Shown here piece by piece: positions 1-8,852 of a DNA stretch of 64,000 bases (its first letter is position 1; the number at the start of each line of letters is the position of its first letter). This DNA is from Nostoc carneum NIES-2107 (GTDB taxonomy: Bacteria; Cyanobacteriota; Cyanobacteriia; Cyanobacteriales; Nostocaceae), in the NCBI GenBank assembly GCA_002368155.1, contig AP018180.1, positions 6,094,908-6,158,907 of the forward strand, read 5' to 3'. The notes under the pieces were generated by a model, which saw nothing but the letters and a program-made list of their open reading frames with translations, did not search any database and was not told the DNA's origin. The position numbers and the translations under genes were made by a program.

Positions 1-142
1 TTAGTATAAAAGTACTATTTTGATAGCGATCTCACTTTGTAACCATCATAAAATAGCGAAAACTTAAGTAATTATTAAAAATAAAATATAGGTATCTATT
101 TTATTTATGAAAAAATCTCAGTAACATATAGCAGTGCATTAA

Positions 143-526
143 TTAAATGAAATCGATTGGATATTTGAGGATTTCTGGATCAACAGTTGCAATTTTTAAA
201 CCATGATGTAACGCTTGACAGATAAGCATTCTATCAAAAGGGTCTTTATGCAATCCTGGTAACTTAGCAAGTTGAGTAACACTACCTTCATCTAGATCAA
301 GATTTGCAATTTGATGGCGCTTGCGTTGTTTGGGAAGATATATTTCTGGTGACTCTGGGAATGGTAGCTTTCCTAATTGATATTTAATGATGCACTCCCA
401 TATTGAAACAACACTCAGGTATACCTGGTTATCTAGATCGCAAATCGCATCTCTAACATCTGTTGATAGCTTAGGATCACCACTGATAAACCATAAAAAG
501 ATATGAGTATCTAGAAGAATCTTCAT
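143..526 (-). CDS. VapC-like PIN-domain toxin
   Basis: A 127-aa single-domain PIN ribonuclease, the toxin half of a type II toxin-antitoxin pair. The sequence opens with the typical MKILLDTHIFLWF, which carries the first acidic residue (D6). Later acidic positions include the E in SIWECIIKY, the KDPFDRMLICQA block and the closing TVDPEI. PIN toxins of this type cleave RNA with a metal bound by such a cluster of acids. Its ATG overlaps the end of the upstream antitoxin gene by 4 bp (523-526), so translation is probably coupled. The Phd/PIN pairing is common in cyanobacteria. RNA target unknown. Confidence 0.9.
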   Translation of the reverse strand: MKILLDTHIFLWFISGDPKLSTDVRDAICDLDNQVYLSVVSIWECIIKYQLGKLPFPESPEIYLPKQRKRHQIANLDLDEGSVTQLAKLPGLHKDPFDRMLICQALHHGLKIATVDPEILKYPIDFI

Positions 527-762
527 CCGCCCTCAAATGCACTCAGAATTTCGTCAGGTAAAGGTGCATCAAAATCATCAGGTACTTGAAATTCTCCTGC
601 ACACAAACCAAAAGGTCGCTTTGCCTTATTATCAATTTTAATAGGTTTTAGTTCAGCAATTGGTTTATCTGCTTGGACAATAACAAAGCTTTCACCAGCC
701 TCAACTTGATTGAGGTACTTTAATGGATTTTGTTGAATTTCTTCAGATGTGACTTTTTGCAT
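523..762 (-). CDS. Phd/YefM-type antitoxin
   Basis: A 79-aa antitoxin preceding the PIN toxin in one operon. The N-terminal half (VTSEEIQQNPLKYLNQVEAG, then SFVIVQADKPIAELKP) is the Phd/YefM DNA-binding fold. The acidic, Pro-rich C-terminal tail (PDDFDAPLPDEIL) is the likely toxin-neutralising segment. These proteins normally bind and repress their own promoter, which here would lie in 763-862, shared with the divergent gene at 863. Stop and toxin start overlap by 4 bp. Confidence 0.88.
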   Translation of the reverse strand: MQKVTSEEIQQNPLKYLNQVEAGESFVIVQADKPIAELKPIKIDNKAKRPFGLCAGEFQVPDDFDAPLPDEILSAFEGG

Positions 763-862
763 CGAAGTATTGTGGTGTATTATTTATTATGGTTATACAG
801 CCATAGTTTAATTTTAATGCTATTTCGCTCCAAAACTATCATAAAAATAAATATTAATTATA

Positions 863-1465
863 ATGGAAAGCTCAGAAATTACTTCACAAACAACTGATAT
901 TTTAGCTGATTTCGGAGAAGTAGCATTAGATTCTGTATTAGAAGGCGTTATAAAAGATATTCCAATTTTAGGCTCTGCTGTCAAGCTGGCTAAATTATCA
1001 AAAACTATTACCGATAAGATTTTTCTGCTAAAAATTCAGAAATTTCTTTTAGGGCTAGGCAATATAAGTAATGAAGAAAAACAAGCTTTCCTTAGAAAAT
1101 TAGATAATAATCCTGAGAGCAAGTCAAAAATTGGTGAATGTTTAGTTCTGATTATCAATCGTTTAGATGATCTAGAGAAAGCTCAGATATTGGCTGAAAT
1201 ATTTTTAAACTTAATACAAGAGAAAATTGACCTAGAAACATTCAGACGATTATCTTCTGCTATAGATATTGCATTTATAGAAGACTTAAAAAAGTTGATT
1301 AAAGATAGTCGAGATAGTACTTGCCTAAATAATTTAATTCGCTCTGGACTTGCAGAAATATCGCCTACTGGAGTAATTCTAGAAGGATATGGTCTAGCTC
1401 ATATAAATGTGAATATTTCTGAATTAGGAGAATTATTTGTGAGTTTAATGAATGGAAATCATTAG
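863..1465 (+). CDS. Uncharacterised helical protein
   Basis: A 200-aa protein of unknown function, transcribed divergently from the toxin-antitoxin pair. It has a short hydrophobic, Gly-containing segment near residues 25-45 (IKDIPILGSAVKLAKLS). A long predicted alpha-helical region follows, rich in Lys, Leu and Ile, with a pattern I recall from a widespread unnamed bacterial family (KDIP...KxxKFL...ISxEEKxxFLxKL). There is no signal peptide and no catalytic motif I recognise. The gene is AT-rich relative to alaS next door and sits beside a toxin-antitoxin module, which suggests accessory DNA. It ends just before a shared terminator hairpin. Function cannot be stated. Confidence 0.75.
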   Translation: MESSEITSQTTDILADFGEVALDSVLEGVIKDIPILGSAVKLAKLSKTITDKIFLLKIQKFLLGLGNISNEEKQAFLRKLDNNPESKSKIGECLVLIINRLDDLEKAQILAEIFLNLIQEKIDLETFRRLSSAIDIAFIEDLKKLIKDSRDSTCLNNLIRSGLAEISPTGVILEGYGLAHINVNISELGELFVSLMNGNH

Positions 1466-1487
1466 GAATCTCGTACGGTTTCCTAAG

Positions 1488-1518
1488 TTTTAAGGCAGGC
1501 GTTTTGCCTGCCTTAAAA
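1488..1518. terminator. Bidirectional intrinsic terminator
   Basis: A perfect 13-bp inverted repeat (TTTTAAGGCAGGC ... GCCTGCCTTAAAA) with a 5-nt loop GTTTT. It lies between the convergent ends of the unknown gene (stop at 1465) and alaS (stop at 1528). The A/T ends of the stem give a U-run on either strand, so it can end both transcripts. Confidence 0.85.
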
Positions 1519-1527
1519 TTAATAGAA

Positions 1528-4170
1528 TTAACTCAACCCAGCTTTTAAATCGCTCAGCGCTTGTGTCAAAGCCTCTGGTAACTTACTCGCATCACGTCCG
1601 CCAGCTTGGGCTAAATTTGGTCTTCCCCCACCGCCACCGCCGCAAATTTTGGCAATAGCACCGACAAATTTACCTGCTTGCAAACCTTTCTTGTTCACGT
1701 CTGCACTAAAGGCTGCAACTATACTCACTTTGCCAGCTTCGGGAACTGAACCCAATACTACCGCACCGTTACCGATTTTTTGTAATAAGCGTTCGGCTGC
1801 GGTTTTCAAGGATTCTGGATCGACATCATCTAGTTGGGCGACGATGATTTGATAATCGCCTACAGATTCAGCTGTTTGTAGCAAGCTATCAGATTTGGCG
1901 ATCGCTAATTGTCCTTTCAATACATCCAGTTGTTTTTGGCTGGTTCGCAGTTCGTTTTGCAGAGTTGTGATTCTCTCTGGTAATTCTTCGGGTTTGACTT
2001 TAAAGCGATCGCTTAAATCTTTGACGACTTTATCCCGTAGGTTCAGATAATCTAGCACCGCTGGGCCGGAAACCGCTTCAATCCGTCGTACCCCTGAAGC
2101 CACGCCAGCTTCGGAAATAATCTTGAAAACGCCTATCTCAGCAGTATTACTGACATGAGTCCCACCGCACAGTTCCATTGATACCCCTGCGAAATCAATC
2201 ACCCGCACTTCTTCACCATATTTTTCGCCAAACATGGCAACAGCACCCCTAGCTTTGGCTTCTGCTAAAGGCAAAATTTCAACTTTGCCTGAGTGTGCTT
2301 CGGCAATCCAAGTATTTACCTGTTCCTCAACTTGCTGGACTTCTTCTGCTGTTAAAGCGCGGGGACAGTTGAAGTCAAAGCGCAATCTGTCGAAGGAAAC
2401 CAAAGAACCTGCTTGGGAAATACCTTCATCGACAATTTTCTTTAACGCTGCTTGTAACAGGTGAGTTGCAGTGTGGTTAGCTTGCAAACGACGACGACAA
2501 GCGCGGTCAATTTGAGCAGTTACAGTATCTCCTACTCGGATTGTACCGCGTTCGATGCGCCCGAAGTGGATAAAGAAATCAGATTCTTTTTTCACGTCAT
2601 CAACGCGAATCACCACGCCATCACCGGAGATATAACCGCGATCGCCTATTTGTCCCCCAGATTCGGCATAGAATGGGGTCTGATCCAACACCAGTTGTAT
2701 TTCTGTGCCAGCTTCGGCTGCTTCTTGAGCTACACCAGCCACTAACAGCGCTTCGACTTTGGCGGTGGCTGTAGGTTGGGTATAGCCTAAAAATTCGGTG
2801 GCGTGGATATGTTCTGCGAGTTTATCCAGTGAACCTTGTACCGTTAAATCGATGGTTTCATGGGCTGCTTTGGCACGTTCCACCTGTTTTTGCATTTCCG
2901 CATCAAATCCAGGTTCATCAACGGTGAGGTTGTTTTCTTCAGCAACTTCTTGGGTGAGTTCTAGGGGGAATCCGTAGGTGTCATACAAAGTAAAGGCACT
3001 TTCACCACTAATTTGGGTTTGTCCCTGCTGTTTCACCTGTTGAATAATTTCTTCCAGCAGTTTTTCCCCTCTATCGAGAGTCCGCAGAAAATTAGCTTCT
3101 TCCCGTTGCAGTTCGGCTTTAATTGCTGCTTCTCGTTGCCGCACATTGGGGTAAGCTGATTCGGAAAGTGCGATCGCAGTTTCGGCAACTTGGGTAGTAA
3201 ATTCTCCCGAAATACCGATTAATCGCCCATGACGCACTACCCGGCGAATTAGTCTCCGTAATACATAACCCCGTCCCACGTTGGAAGCGCGAATTTCATC
3301 AGCAATCATGTGAACAACAGCACGCACATGATCGCCAATTACTTTTAAGGAGACTTTGGTTTTCTCGTCGCTGCTATGATAATCAATCCCTGCGATTTTG
3401 GCTGCTGTTTGAATAATCGGGAAAATTAAATCTGTTTCGTAGTTATTCGGGACTTTTTGCAGGATTTGAGCCATGCGTTCCAAACCCATACCCGTATCAA
3501 TGTTTTTGTTTTGCAGCGGTGTTAAATTCCCTTGTGCATCCTGGTTATATTGCATGAAAACCAGGTTATAAAACTCGATAAACCGGGAATCGTCTTCTAA
3601 ATCAATGGTGTCGTCGCCACGTTCTGGGTGGAAGTCGTAGTATATCTCAGAACAAGGGCCGCAAGGGCCAGTGGGGCCAGAGTTCCAAAAGTTATCATCT
3701 GTACCCATACGCTTAATACGTGCTTCGGGAACACCAATTTGATCGCGCCAAATTGCATAGGCTTCGTCGTCTTCTTCAAAGACGCTGACGACTAGGTTAT
3801 TGGGGGAAAAGCCAAAAACTTGTGTGGAGATTTCCCATCCCCAAGCGATCGCTTGTTCTTTAAAATAATCACCAAAGCTGAAGTTACCCAGCATCTCAAA
3901 AAACGTGTGATGGCGTTTGGTACGGCCGACGTTTTCGATATCGTTGGTGCGGATGCATTTTTGGGAAGTAGTAGCGCGGTTAAAGTCCGGCGTACGTTGT
4001 CCCAAGAATATCGGTTTAAATGGTAGCATCCCCGCGATCGTCAGCAGCACAGTTGGGTCTTCAGGCACAAGGGAAGCACTTGGGAGAATCTGGTGTCCCC
4101 GTTGAGCAAAGAAGTTAAGGAATTGTTGGCGAATTTCGTTACCGCTGAGGTTTTGGGGATTGGAAGACAT
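1528..4170 (-). CDS. alaS: Alanyl-tRNA synthetase
   Basis: Charges tRNA-Ala with alanine. At 880 aa it has the usual bacterial length. The class II catalytic domain fills roughly residues 1-260 ([48 protein letters not shown]). A tRNA-recognition helical domain follows. The editing domain carries the zinc-binding HTATHLL and CGGTH motifs that hydrolyse mischarged Ser- and Gly-tRNA. The C-Ala domain ends with the Gly-rich [15 protein letters not shown]. It appears single-copy and monocistronic here, with its promoter in the 578-bp space upstream. Complete, no anomalies. Confidence 0.99.
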   Translation of the reverse strand: MSSNPQNLSGNEIRQQFLNFFAQRGHQILPSASLVPEDPTVLLTIAGMLPFKPIFLGQRTPDFNRATTSQKCIRTNDIENVGRTKRHHTFFEMLGNFSFGDYFKEQAIAWGWEISTQVFGFSPNNLVVSVFEEDDEAYAIWRDQIGVPEARIKRMGTDDNFWNSGPTGPCGPCSEIYYDFHPERGDDTIDLEDDSRFIEFYNLVFMQYNQDAQGNLTPLQNKNIDTGMGLERMAQILQKVPNNYETDLIFPIIQTAAKIAGIDYHSSDEKTKVSLKVIGDHVRAVVHMIADEIRASNVGRGYVLRRLIRRVVRHGRLIGISGEFTTQVAETAIALSESAYPNVRQREAAIKAELQREEANFLRTLDRGEKLLEEIIQQVKQQGQTQISGESAFTLYDTYGFPLELTQEVAEENNLTVDEPGFDAEMQKQVERAKAAHETIDLTVQGSLDKLAEHIHATEFLGYTQPTATAKVEALLVAGVAQEAAEAGTEIQLVLDQTPFYAESGGQIGDRGYISGDGVVIRVDDVKKESDFFIHFGRIERGTIRVGDTVTAQIDRACRRRLQANHTATHLLQAALKKIVDEGISQAGSLVSFDRLRFDFNCPRALTAEEVQQVEEQVNTWIAEAHSGKVEILPLAEAKARGAVAMFGEKYGEEVRVIDFAGVSMELCGGTHVSNTAEIGVFKIISEAGVASGVRRIEAVSGPAVLDYLNLRDKVVKDLSDRFKVKPEELPERITTLQNELRTSQKQLDVLKGQLAIAKSDSLLQTAESVGDYQIIVAQLDDVDPESLKTAAERLLQKIGNGAVVLGSVPEAGKVSIVAAFSADVNKKGLQAGKFVGAIAKICGGGGGGRPNLAQAGGRDASKLPEALTQALSDLKAGLS

Positions 4171-4748
4171 GGATTTTTACAAGGTGAGTATCAATAAACT
4201 GGGAAGGTAGACAGAGGATCTTGCTTCGCTTTTACAGACAAAGTATGCCGCAATCCAGGACATCTGTGCTAAAAGTTTGTCACTCCTCATATCTAGCACT
4301 ATTCTCATTAACCTTCGGGTGGAATGTTACAGGACTTAGGCACTCCCATTAAAAAATATCCCATTGCTTTTGCAGATTGGGGAGAAAAATCTATATCGTG
4401 GCGTATCCAGATTCATGGCATATATCTCTTTATGCTTATATATTTTTTCATTTTCAGGAATCTGGGAGGTAGCCAATTACAGGAAAATGCTCCTGACCTA
4501 GCCTCATTTTTAATCTATTCATTACACCCTAGGTTTGGGCACAACCAAGCATAAAACTCTGTCTTTCCCTTGCCCCATGCCCTATGCCCATTGCCCATTT
4601 TCAACCTAGGAACCTAATTTTAGAAGCAGCTATGTACTACAATTGTCTACCCGCAAAATCACCTAACTCTAGTAGGATGAACAATTTTTACAGAGACGAT
4701 AATATTAAACCTTAAGAAGATATTAAGATTTTTTTTGAGGTTAGATTA
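4171..4748. other. Gene-free spacer alaS/HMA gene
   Basis: No supported gene. It should hold the alaS promoter (minus) and the HMA gene promoter (plus). A phrase beginning TTACAGGACTTAGGCACTCC at 4329 resembles a dispersed intergenic repeat I recall from Nostoc genomes, and 4565-4606 is a short CCCATGCCC-type repeat tract. An open frame at 4324-4554 has no ribosome site and no protein-like composition. Confidence 0.5.
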
Positions 4749-4949
4749 ATGGCATTAAAACTGAAAGTACCTAACATAGCTTGTGAAGACTGTGCAGCCA
4801 AAATCAGTAAATCCATTCATGTCATGGAACCTGATGCCAAGGTAGATGTAGATGTTAACGACAAAACTGTTACTGTAGAATCTGCTGCTTCAGAGGAATC
4901 GATCAAACAGATTATTGTGGCTGCTGGCTATCAAATCGAAGGTTATTAA
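4749..4949 (+). CDS. HMA-domain metal-binding protein
   Basis: A 66-aa stand-alone heavy-metal-associated domain of the CopZ/Atx1 type. The metal-binding pair is CxxC in ACEDCAAK (C12 and C15). The beta-alpha-beta-beta-alpha-beta order fits (MALKLKVPNI, then KVDVDVNDKTVTVES, then the helix EESIKQIIVAAGY). Proteins like this carry Cu(I) or a similar soft metal to P1-type ATPases, in cyanobacteria on the route to plastocyanin. The usual Met before CxxC is Ile here (NIACEDC), so the exact metal is uncertain. A GAGG lies 9 nt before the ATG. A hairpin terminator follows at 5019, so it is probably monocistronic. Confidence 0.88.
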   Translation: MALKLKVPNIACEDCAAKISKSIHVMEPDAKVDVDVNDKTVTVESAASEESIKQIIVAAGYQIEGY

Positions 4950-5018
4950 TCCTAAGATTGACCTTCAGATAAATTTGCATTTCATAACTTTTGCAATTCA
5001 AATAATTTGTTGCTGTTG

Positions 5019-5045
5019 TTGTCCGTCTCCCATCGAGGCGGACAA
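5019..5045 (+). terminator. Intrinsic terminator of the HMA gene
   Basis: Stem TTGTCCG-T-CTC pairing with GAG-G-CGGACAA (one G-T wobble) around a 5-nt loop, 70 nt after the HMA stop codon. The following TCTGCTATTT is only moderately T-rich. Confidence 0.6.
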
Positions 5046-5889
5046 TCTGCTATTTAAGGACACATAACTAGGAAGTACGTAGGTGAAATAGTTTTTTGCA
5101 AGATTCTGCGCTGGTTAAAAGTTCCAAAAATGACCATTAATCCTTGACTCTTGACCATTAACCCTTGACTCTTGCTAGGCTACCCTCATAGCATATGATA
5201 TATGTACTTGTTACCTAAATCATGATAAATTTGAGTATAGTCACTGTTTTTTTGGTTATTTATGTAAAATTACTGATAGCTTTTGCAAATATTTCATGAA
5301 GATGTAACTAATCAACTATATACTAAATACCAAGACTTTTAATATAAAAAGACTATGACTGACTTTGTGCTATCTCATGCTGTAATAACAGCTTTATTAT
5401 CAGGAGATACTGATTCAGTATTTCAATGGAGATAAGATTTTATCAAGTTAGTAACTACATCGGTTTTTACTAGTAAATAAAAATTTTCACATTTTTTTAA
5501 ATTTTGGATGTCAGTAAGCTTTTAACTTTAGAATATGCTGGTTTTTATCAATCACAAAATTACATATTTGTGTACCAATGCTTAATACATGGAAAATACA
5601 TAAACAATTTTCTCATCCCTAGTAATATTCAGTAATTATACTGTTTGAAAATTATTAGGTAAAAGCTGAAAGTATTTTCATCACACATTTCGTTGTAACT
5701 ACAGTTGAGGTAAATTCTTAAAAGGAGATTAAAGTTAGAAGAAAAATTTAAATTAGGTAGTAAAACAAACAAATACAGGGTGAAAATCCCTAACCGAAAA
5801 TACTGATGTACTCAGTATTATTTAAGTAAAAACATCAAGTTTTATCAAATCATCCTTTTGAAAATTTAAATAGGGTAAAAAGCAAAGCA
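5046..5889. other. Gene-free AT-rich spacer
   Basis: About 840 bp with no supported gene. It includes a repeat tract at 5130-5178 (CCATTAA and CCTTGACTCTTGA units). Near the GGDEF gene there are two small hairpins: CAGGG(TGAAAAT)CCCT at about 5776, and AATACTGA-TGTAC-TCAGTATT at about 5797. The latter is a perfect 8-bp stem in the likely 5' leader of the cyclase gene. The rest looks like unstructured AT-rich DNA. Confidence 0.5.
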
Positions 5890-6915
5890 ATGAATATTTC
5901 CATTCTGGTCTTTGGGTGCCATAAATTTCTAAACACACTTCCAGATCAGATCCGTTATGCCAAAGCTTTTAATGTAGAAGTTATTGACAATTTTGATCGG
6001 GCAGTTTCCTATCTTCAAAGCACACCACCAGACATCATAATTGTGCAGGCTAGTATTGATGGCAGTATAGAATTATGTACCTGGTTGAAAGACCAAGTAA
6101 AATTATCTTGGATCTACTGCATTCTCTTGGAAGACCGTTCTCAGCACATCCTTGAAAGAGCTAACTATGGCTGGGAATGGGATTTAGAAATGACTTCCGC
6201 AGCTTTAAAACAGGGAGCCGATGCTTATATTTGGCAAGTAAATGCAGAAACAACCACCGATAATTTGTCAGAAGTAACTGCTAATCACAGGCTCATATTA
6301 GCTCAATTGTCAGTTGGCTTACGCAAGGCAGAAAAGTATCGCGATTTGATGCGGAAAAATGATTTATTATCATCAATTGCTTTAGCAGATCCCTTGACAG
6401 AACTAAATAACCGTCGCGCTTTAGAATGGGATTTACCAAGACAAATTCAAAAAGCTCGCGATCAGCAACTTGCGTTGAGTTTAATTATTTTTGATGTAGA
6501 TTTCTTTAAGAAAGTCAATGATACTTATGGACATTTAGTAGGCGATCGCTTGTTGCAATTATTGTCTACTCGTGTCAAAAACAATTTACGCTTCCAAGAT
6601 ACAGCCTTCCGCTATGGCGGGGAAGAATTCGTAATTCTGTTAGCTAACACCTCTGGCGAAGAAGCTGCAATTGTGGCGCGTCGTCTGAATCGCATAGTTA
6701 GCGAACAACTATTTGCGATTAACAATCAACTTAGTATTAATATCACCATTAGTTTGGGTACTGCTTCACTCCAAGCTGACGATGACGCGCAAGGAATGAG
6801 CCTATTGCATCGTGCAGATCAGTGTCTGTTGGAAGCTAAAAGCAGCGGACGTAATCGTGTCATTAGCTGGGAAAACCTCTGTCGTATCCCATATTTACAA
6901 GTCGCTTCTTCATAG
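5890..6915 (+). CDS. Diguanylate cyclase with N-terminal receiver-like domain
   Basis: Makes the second messenger c-di-GMP from two GTP. Residues 1-125 look like a degenerate CheY-type receiver (TPPDIIIVQASIDG in the place of the phospho-acceptor strand). A helical linker covers about 125-165 and the GGDEF domain 165-330. The active site GGEEF is at residues 243-247 and intact. The product-inhibition I-site RFQD (234-237) lies exactly five residues upstream, so feedback control is expected. LADPLTELNNRRAL and FDVDFFKKVNDTYGH are standard GGDEF landmarks. No transmembrane segment, so cytoplasmic. Monocistronic, with a long leader. Confidence 0.93.
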   Translation: MNISILVFGCHKFLNTLPDQIRYAKAFNVEVIDNFDRAVSYLQSTPPDIIIVQASIDGSIELCTWLKDQVKLSWIYCILLEDRSQHILERANYGWEWDLEMTSAALKQGADAYIWQVNAETTTDNLSEVTANHRLILAQLSVGLRKAEKYRDLMRKNDLLSSIALADPLTELNNRRALEWDLPRQIQKARDQQLALSLIIFDVDFFKKVNDTYGHLVGDRLLQLLSTRVKNNLRFQDTAFRYGGEEFVILLANTSGEEAAIVARRLNRIVSEQLFAINNQLSINITISLGTASLQADDDAQGMSLLHRADQCLLEAKSSGRNRVISWENLCRIPYLQVASS

Positions 6916-7006
6916 CATCAAGATTTAATTTTGCTATTGCCATTTGGTATTGGACATTTCTTTTTAATAATTTTATTCCCACCACTTAGTTCCTAGTTTG
7001 TGTTCC

Positions 7007-7717
7007 CTATTTCCCAGCACTGGGTAACTCATGGACTCCAAGTTGAGTATGATCAATCGCAATTTGACACTCTGCTATTGATGCTTTTTGAGCCATAGCA
7101 TCAACTAAAGCTTTGTAACTAGACCAATTTTCTTGTAGTAGGGTTTTGGCTTGGAGAGTATGAAAGCGTTGTTTCTGTTGAGCATTAGCAGCAGAAAAGC
7201 CGATATTTGCCAATACACCTAAAAGCTTAGTGCGATCGTCAGCACCACCTTGAGCATTTTGGAAAACCAAGGTTTCTGCCGCAATCCCCGCCATCCAAAC
7301 AGTGCAGTAGCGATCTAAGATGTGTGCGCTAATTTTACCCGCTTCAAGTTGAGATACTAATTCCGCATCATTAAAGGTGACACCACCTTGTCCTGGTTGT
7401 CCCTGTTTCCAAGCTTCCCACGCACTGAGAGTATAAGCACTAATTGGGATACCCAGCAGGTGTGCAACCAGAAAATGCCCTGCTTCGTGATGCAGAATGC
7501 GATCGCGATGTTCGCTGTTAAAACCAGCTAGCCAATCTAAAAGAATAGTACCGCCTTTTCCCTGCAAGCTAAAACTGTCGAAGGTAGCTAACCCCAAAAT
7601 AGTAAAAGTGGCAACTGCGGGGATTGCAGGCGAAAGATTCAGCAATGGCCCCAACAGCACCGATAGAGTCATTAAAAAGATAGATATAGCAATTAAATTC
7701 AGGGCAGTTTGGCTCAT
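7007..7717 (-). CDS. Membrane zinc peptidase of M41 (FtsH-protease) type lacking AAA domain
   Basis: A 236-aa protein. Two hydrophobic segments at residues 5-45 would anchor it in a membrane. A zinc-protease domain with HEAGH at 77-81 (HHEAGHFLVAHLLGIP) follows. A candidate third metal ligand is the Asp in QGGADDRTKLL, matching the FtsH arrangement. The AAA ATPase domain of FtsH is absent. Such ATPase-free M41-like proteins are widely conserved in cyanobacteria and annotated as ATP-dependent Zn protease, though the motor is missing. Substrate unknown. It is convergent with the GGDEF gene (91 bp between stops). Confidence 0.85.
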   Translation of the reverse strand: MSQTALNLIAISIFLMTLSVLLGPLLNLSPAIPAVATFTILGLATFDSFSLQGKGGTILLDWLAGFNSEHRDRILHHEAGHFLVAHLLGIPISAYTLSAWEAWKQGQPGQGGVTFNDAELVSQLEAGKISAHILDRYCTVWMAGIAAETLVFQNAQGGADDRTKLLGVLANIGFSAANAQQKQRFHTLQAKTLLQENWSSYKALVDAMAQKASIAECQIAIDHTQLGVHELPSAGK

Positions 7718-7777
7718 ACTAAGTTTTATGAATGCAGCTTAATCTTTCTTTATTATGAGCCGATCTGCAAATGATAT

Positions 7778-8104
7778 TCAGTTTTTCCAGGTATTAGGCA
7801 CGTTAATTTTTAAACTTCCATAAATTTTTTGCACAACACCGTCTAAGATTCTCCACAAAGACGAGGCATTCAAAAAACTAGGAAACAATACAGGTTCAAT
7901 CTCAACATCTGACATCACGGCATCTAGTTCAGCCTCACTCAGATGTTCCTCCCATAATCCTTCTTCAACCAAGTTATTGGACAGAAAAATAATCCGTTCG
8001 CGCAATAACTTTAATTGTTCATGCCGGGGTGCAGCAGGTAGGCGAATGGTACAAGGACAAGTCCCAAACAACACAACTACTTTTCCTGGGAGATATGGCG
8101 GCAT
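7778..8104 (-). CDS. Hypothetical protein downstream of InsA-like gene
   Basis: A 108-aa open frame that I do not recognise. It starts with an ATG 24 bp after the InsA-like gene, so it may be co-transcribed. It has one Cys pair (GTCPCTIRLP), an acidic middle (EEGLWEEHLSEAELDAVMSDVE) and no membrane segment or signal peptide. The composition is protein-like, but there is no strong ribosome site before the ATG. It could be a passenger of a degraded insertion element or an ordinary small gene. Confidence 0.5.
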   Translation of the reverse strand: MPPYLPGKVVVLFGTCPCTIRLPAAPRHEQLKLLRERIIFLSNNLVEEGLWEEHLSEAELDAVMSDVEIEPVLFPSFLNASSLWRILDGVVQKIYGSLKINVPNTWKN

Positions 8105-8128
8105 ATTTTCAGAGTCTTGTAATAGCGA

Positions 8129-8539
8129 TCAATTTTGTAATTCTTCTTCACCTACGTTAATTGTACGCTCTTTCTTGTTGGCAGCATGAACAATCTTGAC
8201 TACAGTGTTGTAGGCTAATCCACTAATGCGGCTAATACCTCTTAAACTAATACCATCAGCATAGGACTGGAGCACAATTTGCACGTCTTCTTGATTCACT
8301 TGCCGACGGTAGTAAAACGTATTAAAAGTTTCGCTGAAAGTTTGCCGACAACTGAGGCAGAAGTAGCGTTGACTACCTTTACTTGTCTTGCCGTGTTTAC
8401 GAGTATGAGGATGATTACATAAAGGACAGGGTACTGTCTGTTTAGCAAAACTTGTCTGCTTTTGATTTGGGAAATTACCGTTTCTATAGGAAACTATCAA
8501 GTTACTAGATACTTTGTCCATTTCTAACTGAGCTGGCAT
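8129..8539 (-). CDS. Orphan IS1 InsA-like zinc-finger/HTH protein
   Basis: A 136-aa protein resembling InsA, the DNA-binding part of IS1-type transposases. It has a zinc finger (CPLCNHPHTRKHGK, then RYFCLSCRQTF) followed by a helix-turn-helix (SLRGISRISGLAYNTVVKIVH). InsB, the catalytic DDE half normally produced by frameshifting, is not downstream, and I see no IS1-like terminal repeats. It may therefore be a remnant or a domesticated regulator. The frame also opens at a TTG (8560), but the ATG at 8539 has GGGAG 10 nt upstream and is preferred. Confidence 0.7.
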   Translation of the reverse strand: MPAQLEMDKVSSNLIVSYRNGNFPNQKQTSFAKQTVPCPLCNHPHTRKHGKTSKGSQRYFCLSCRQTFSETFNTFYYRRQVNQEDVQIVLQSYADGISLRGISRISGLAYNTVVKIVHAANKKERTINVGEEELQN

Positions 8540-8852
8540 AAATTTCAAACTCCCTGGCAACAGAATTGAATAGTACGTATTCCTCTAGTGGATTTTATTG
8601 CTTGGCTGTTTTCTAAAGAAAACAGTGAAAGCAACGCTCCACTGCTCATACAAGAACCTGAAGAGTTAGATACCAATTCGGCACTACACTCTAGTACAAA
8701 CACTAGTTAAGAATTCTGAGGAAATTCTGAGGAAGCAATATTTTTGGCACAATATTGGTCATCACCAGTATTTTCATCAAAGTACTGAAACCATTGCATA
8801 GCCCTTGGCAATCTTGATTTCAGCCTTTTGTGTTTAAGGAGAAATCACCCAG

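Noticed and set aside
1649-4105. Open frames on the plus strand inside alaS
   Set aside because: Antisense shadows of a clear, complete alaS gene.
4324-4554. 76-codon open frame upstream of the HMA gene
   Set aside because: No ribosome site, unlikely composition, and it begins in a dispersed intergenic repeat.
5770-5840. Possible FMN or cobalamin riboswitch (CAGGGTGAAAATCCCT, ACCG)
   Set aside because: Only one short piece resembles the cores; the other conserved arms are missing, and the next gene (GGDEF) has no link to these cofactors.
8588-8710. 40-codon frame with GTG start before the sensor kinase
   Set aside because: No Shine-Dalgarno sequence and no recognisable pattern; too short to support.
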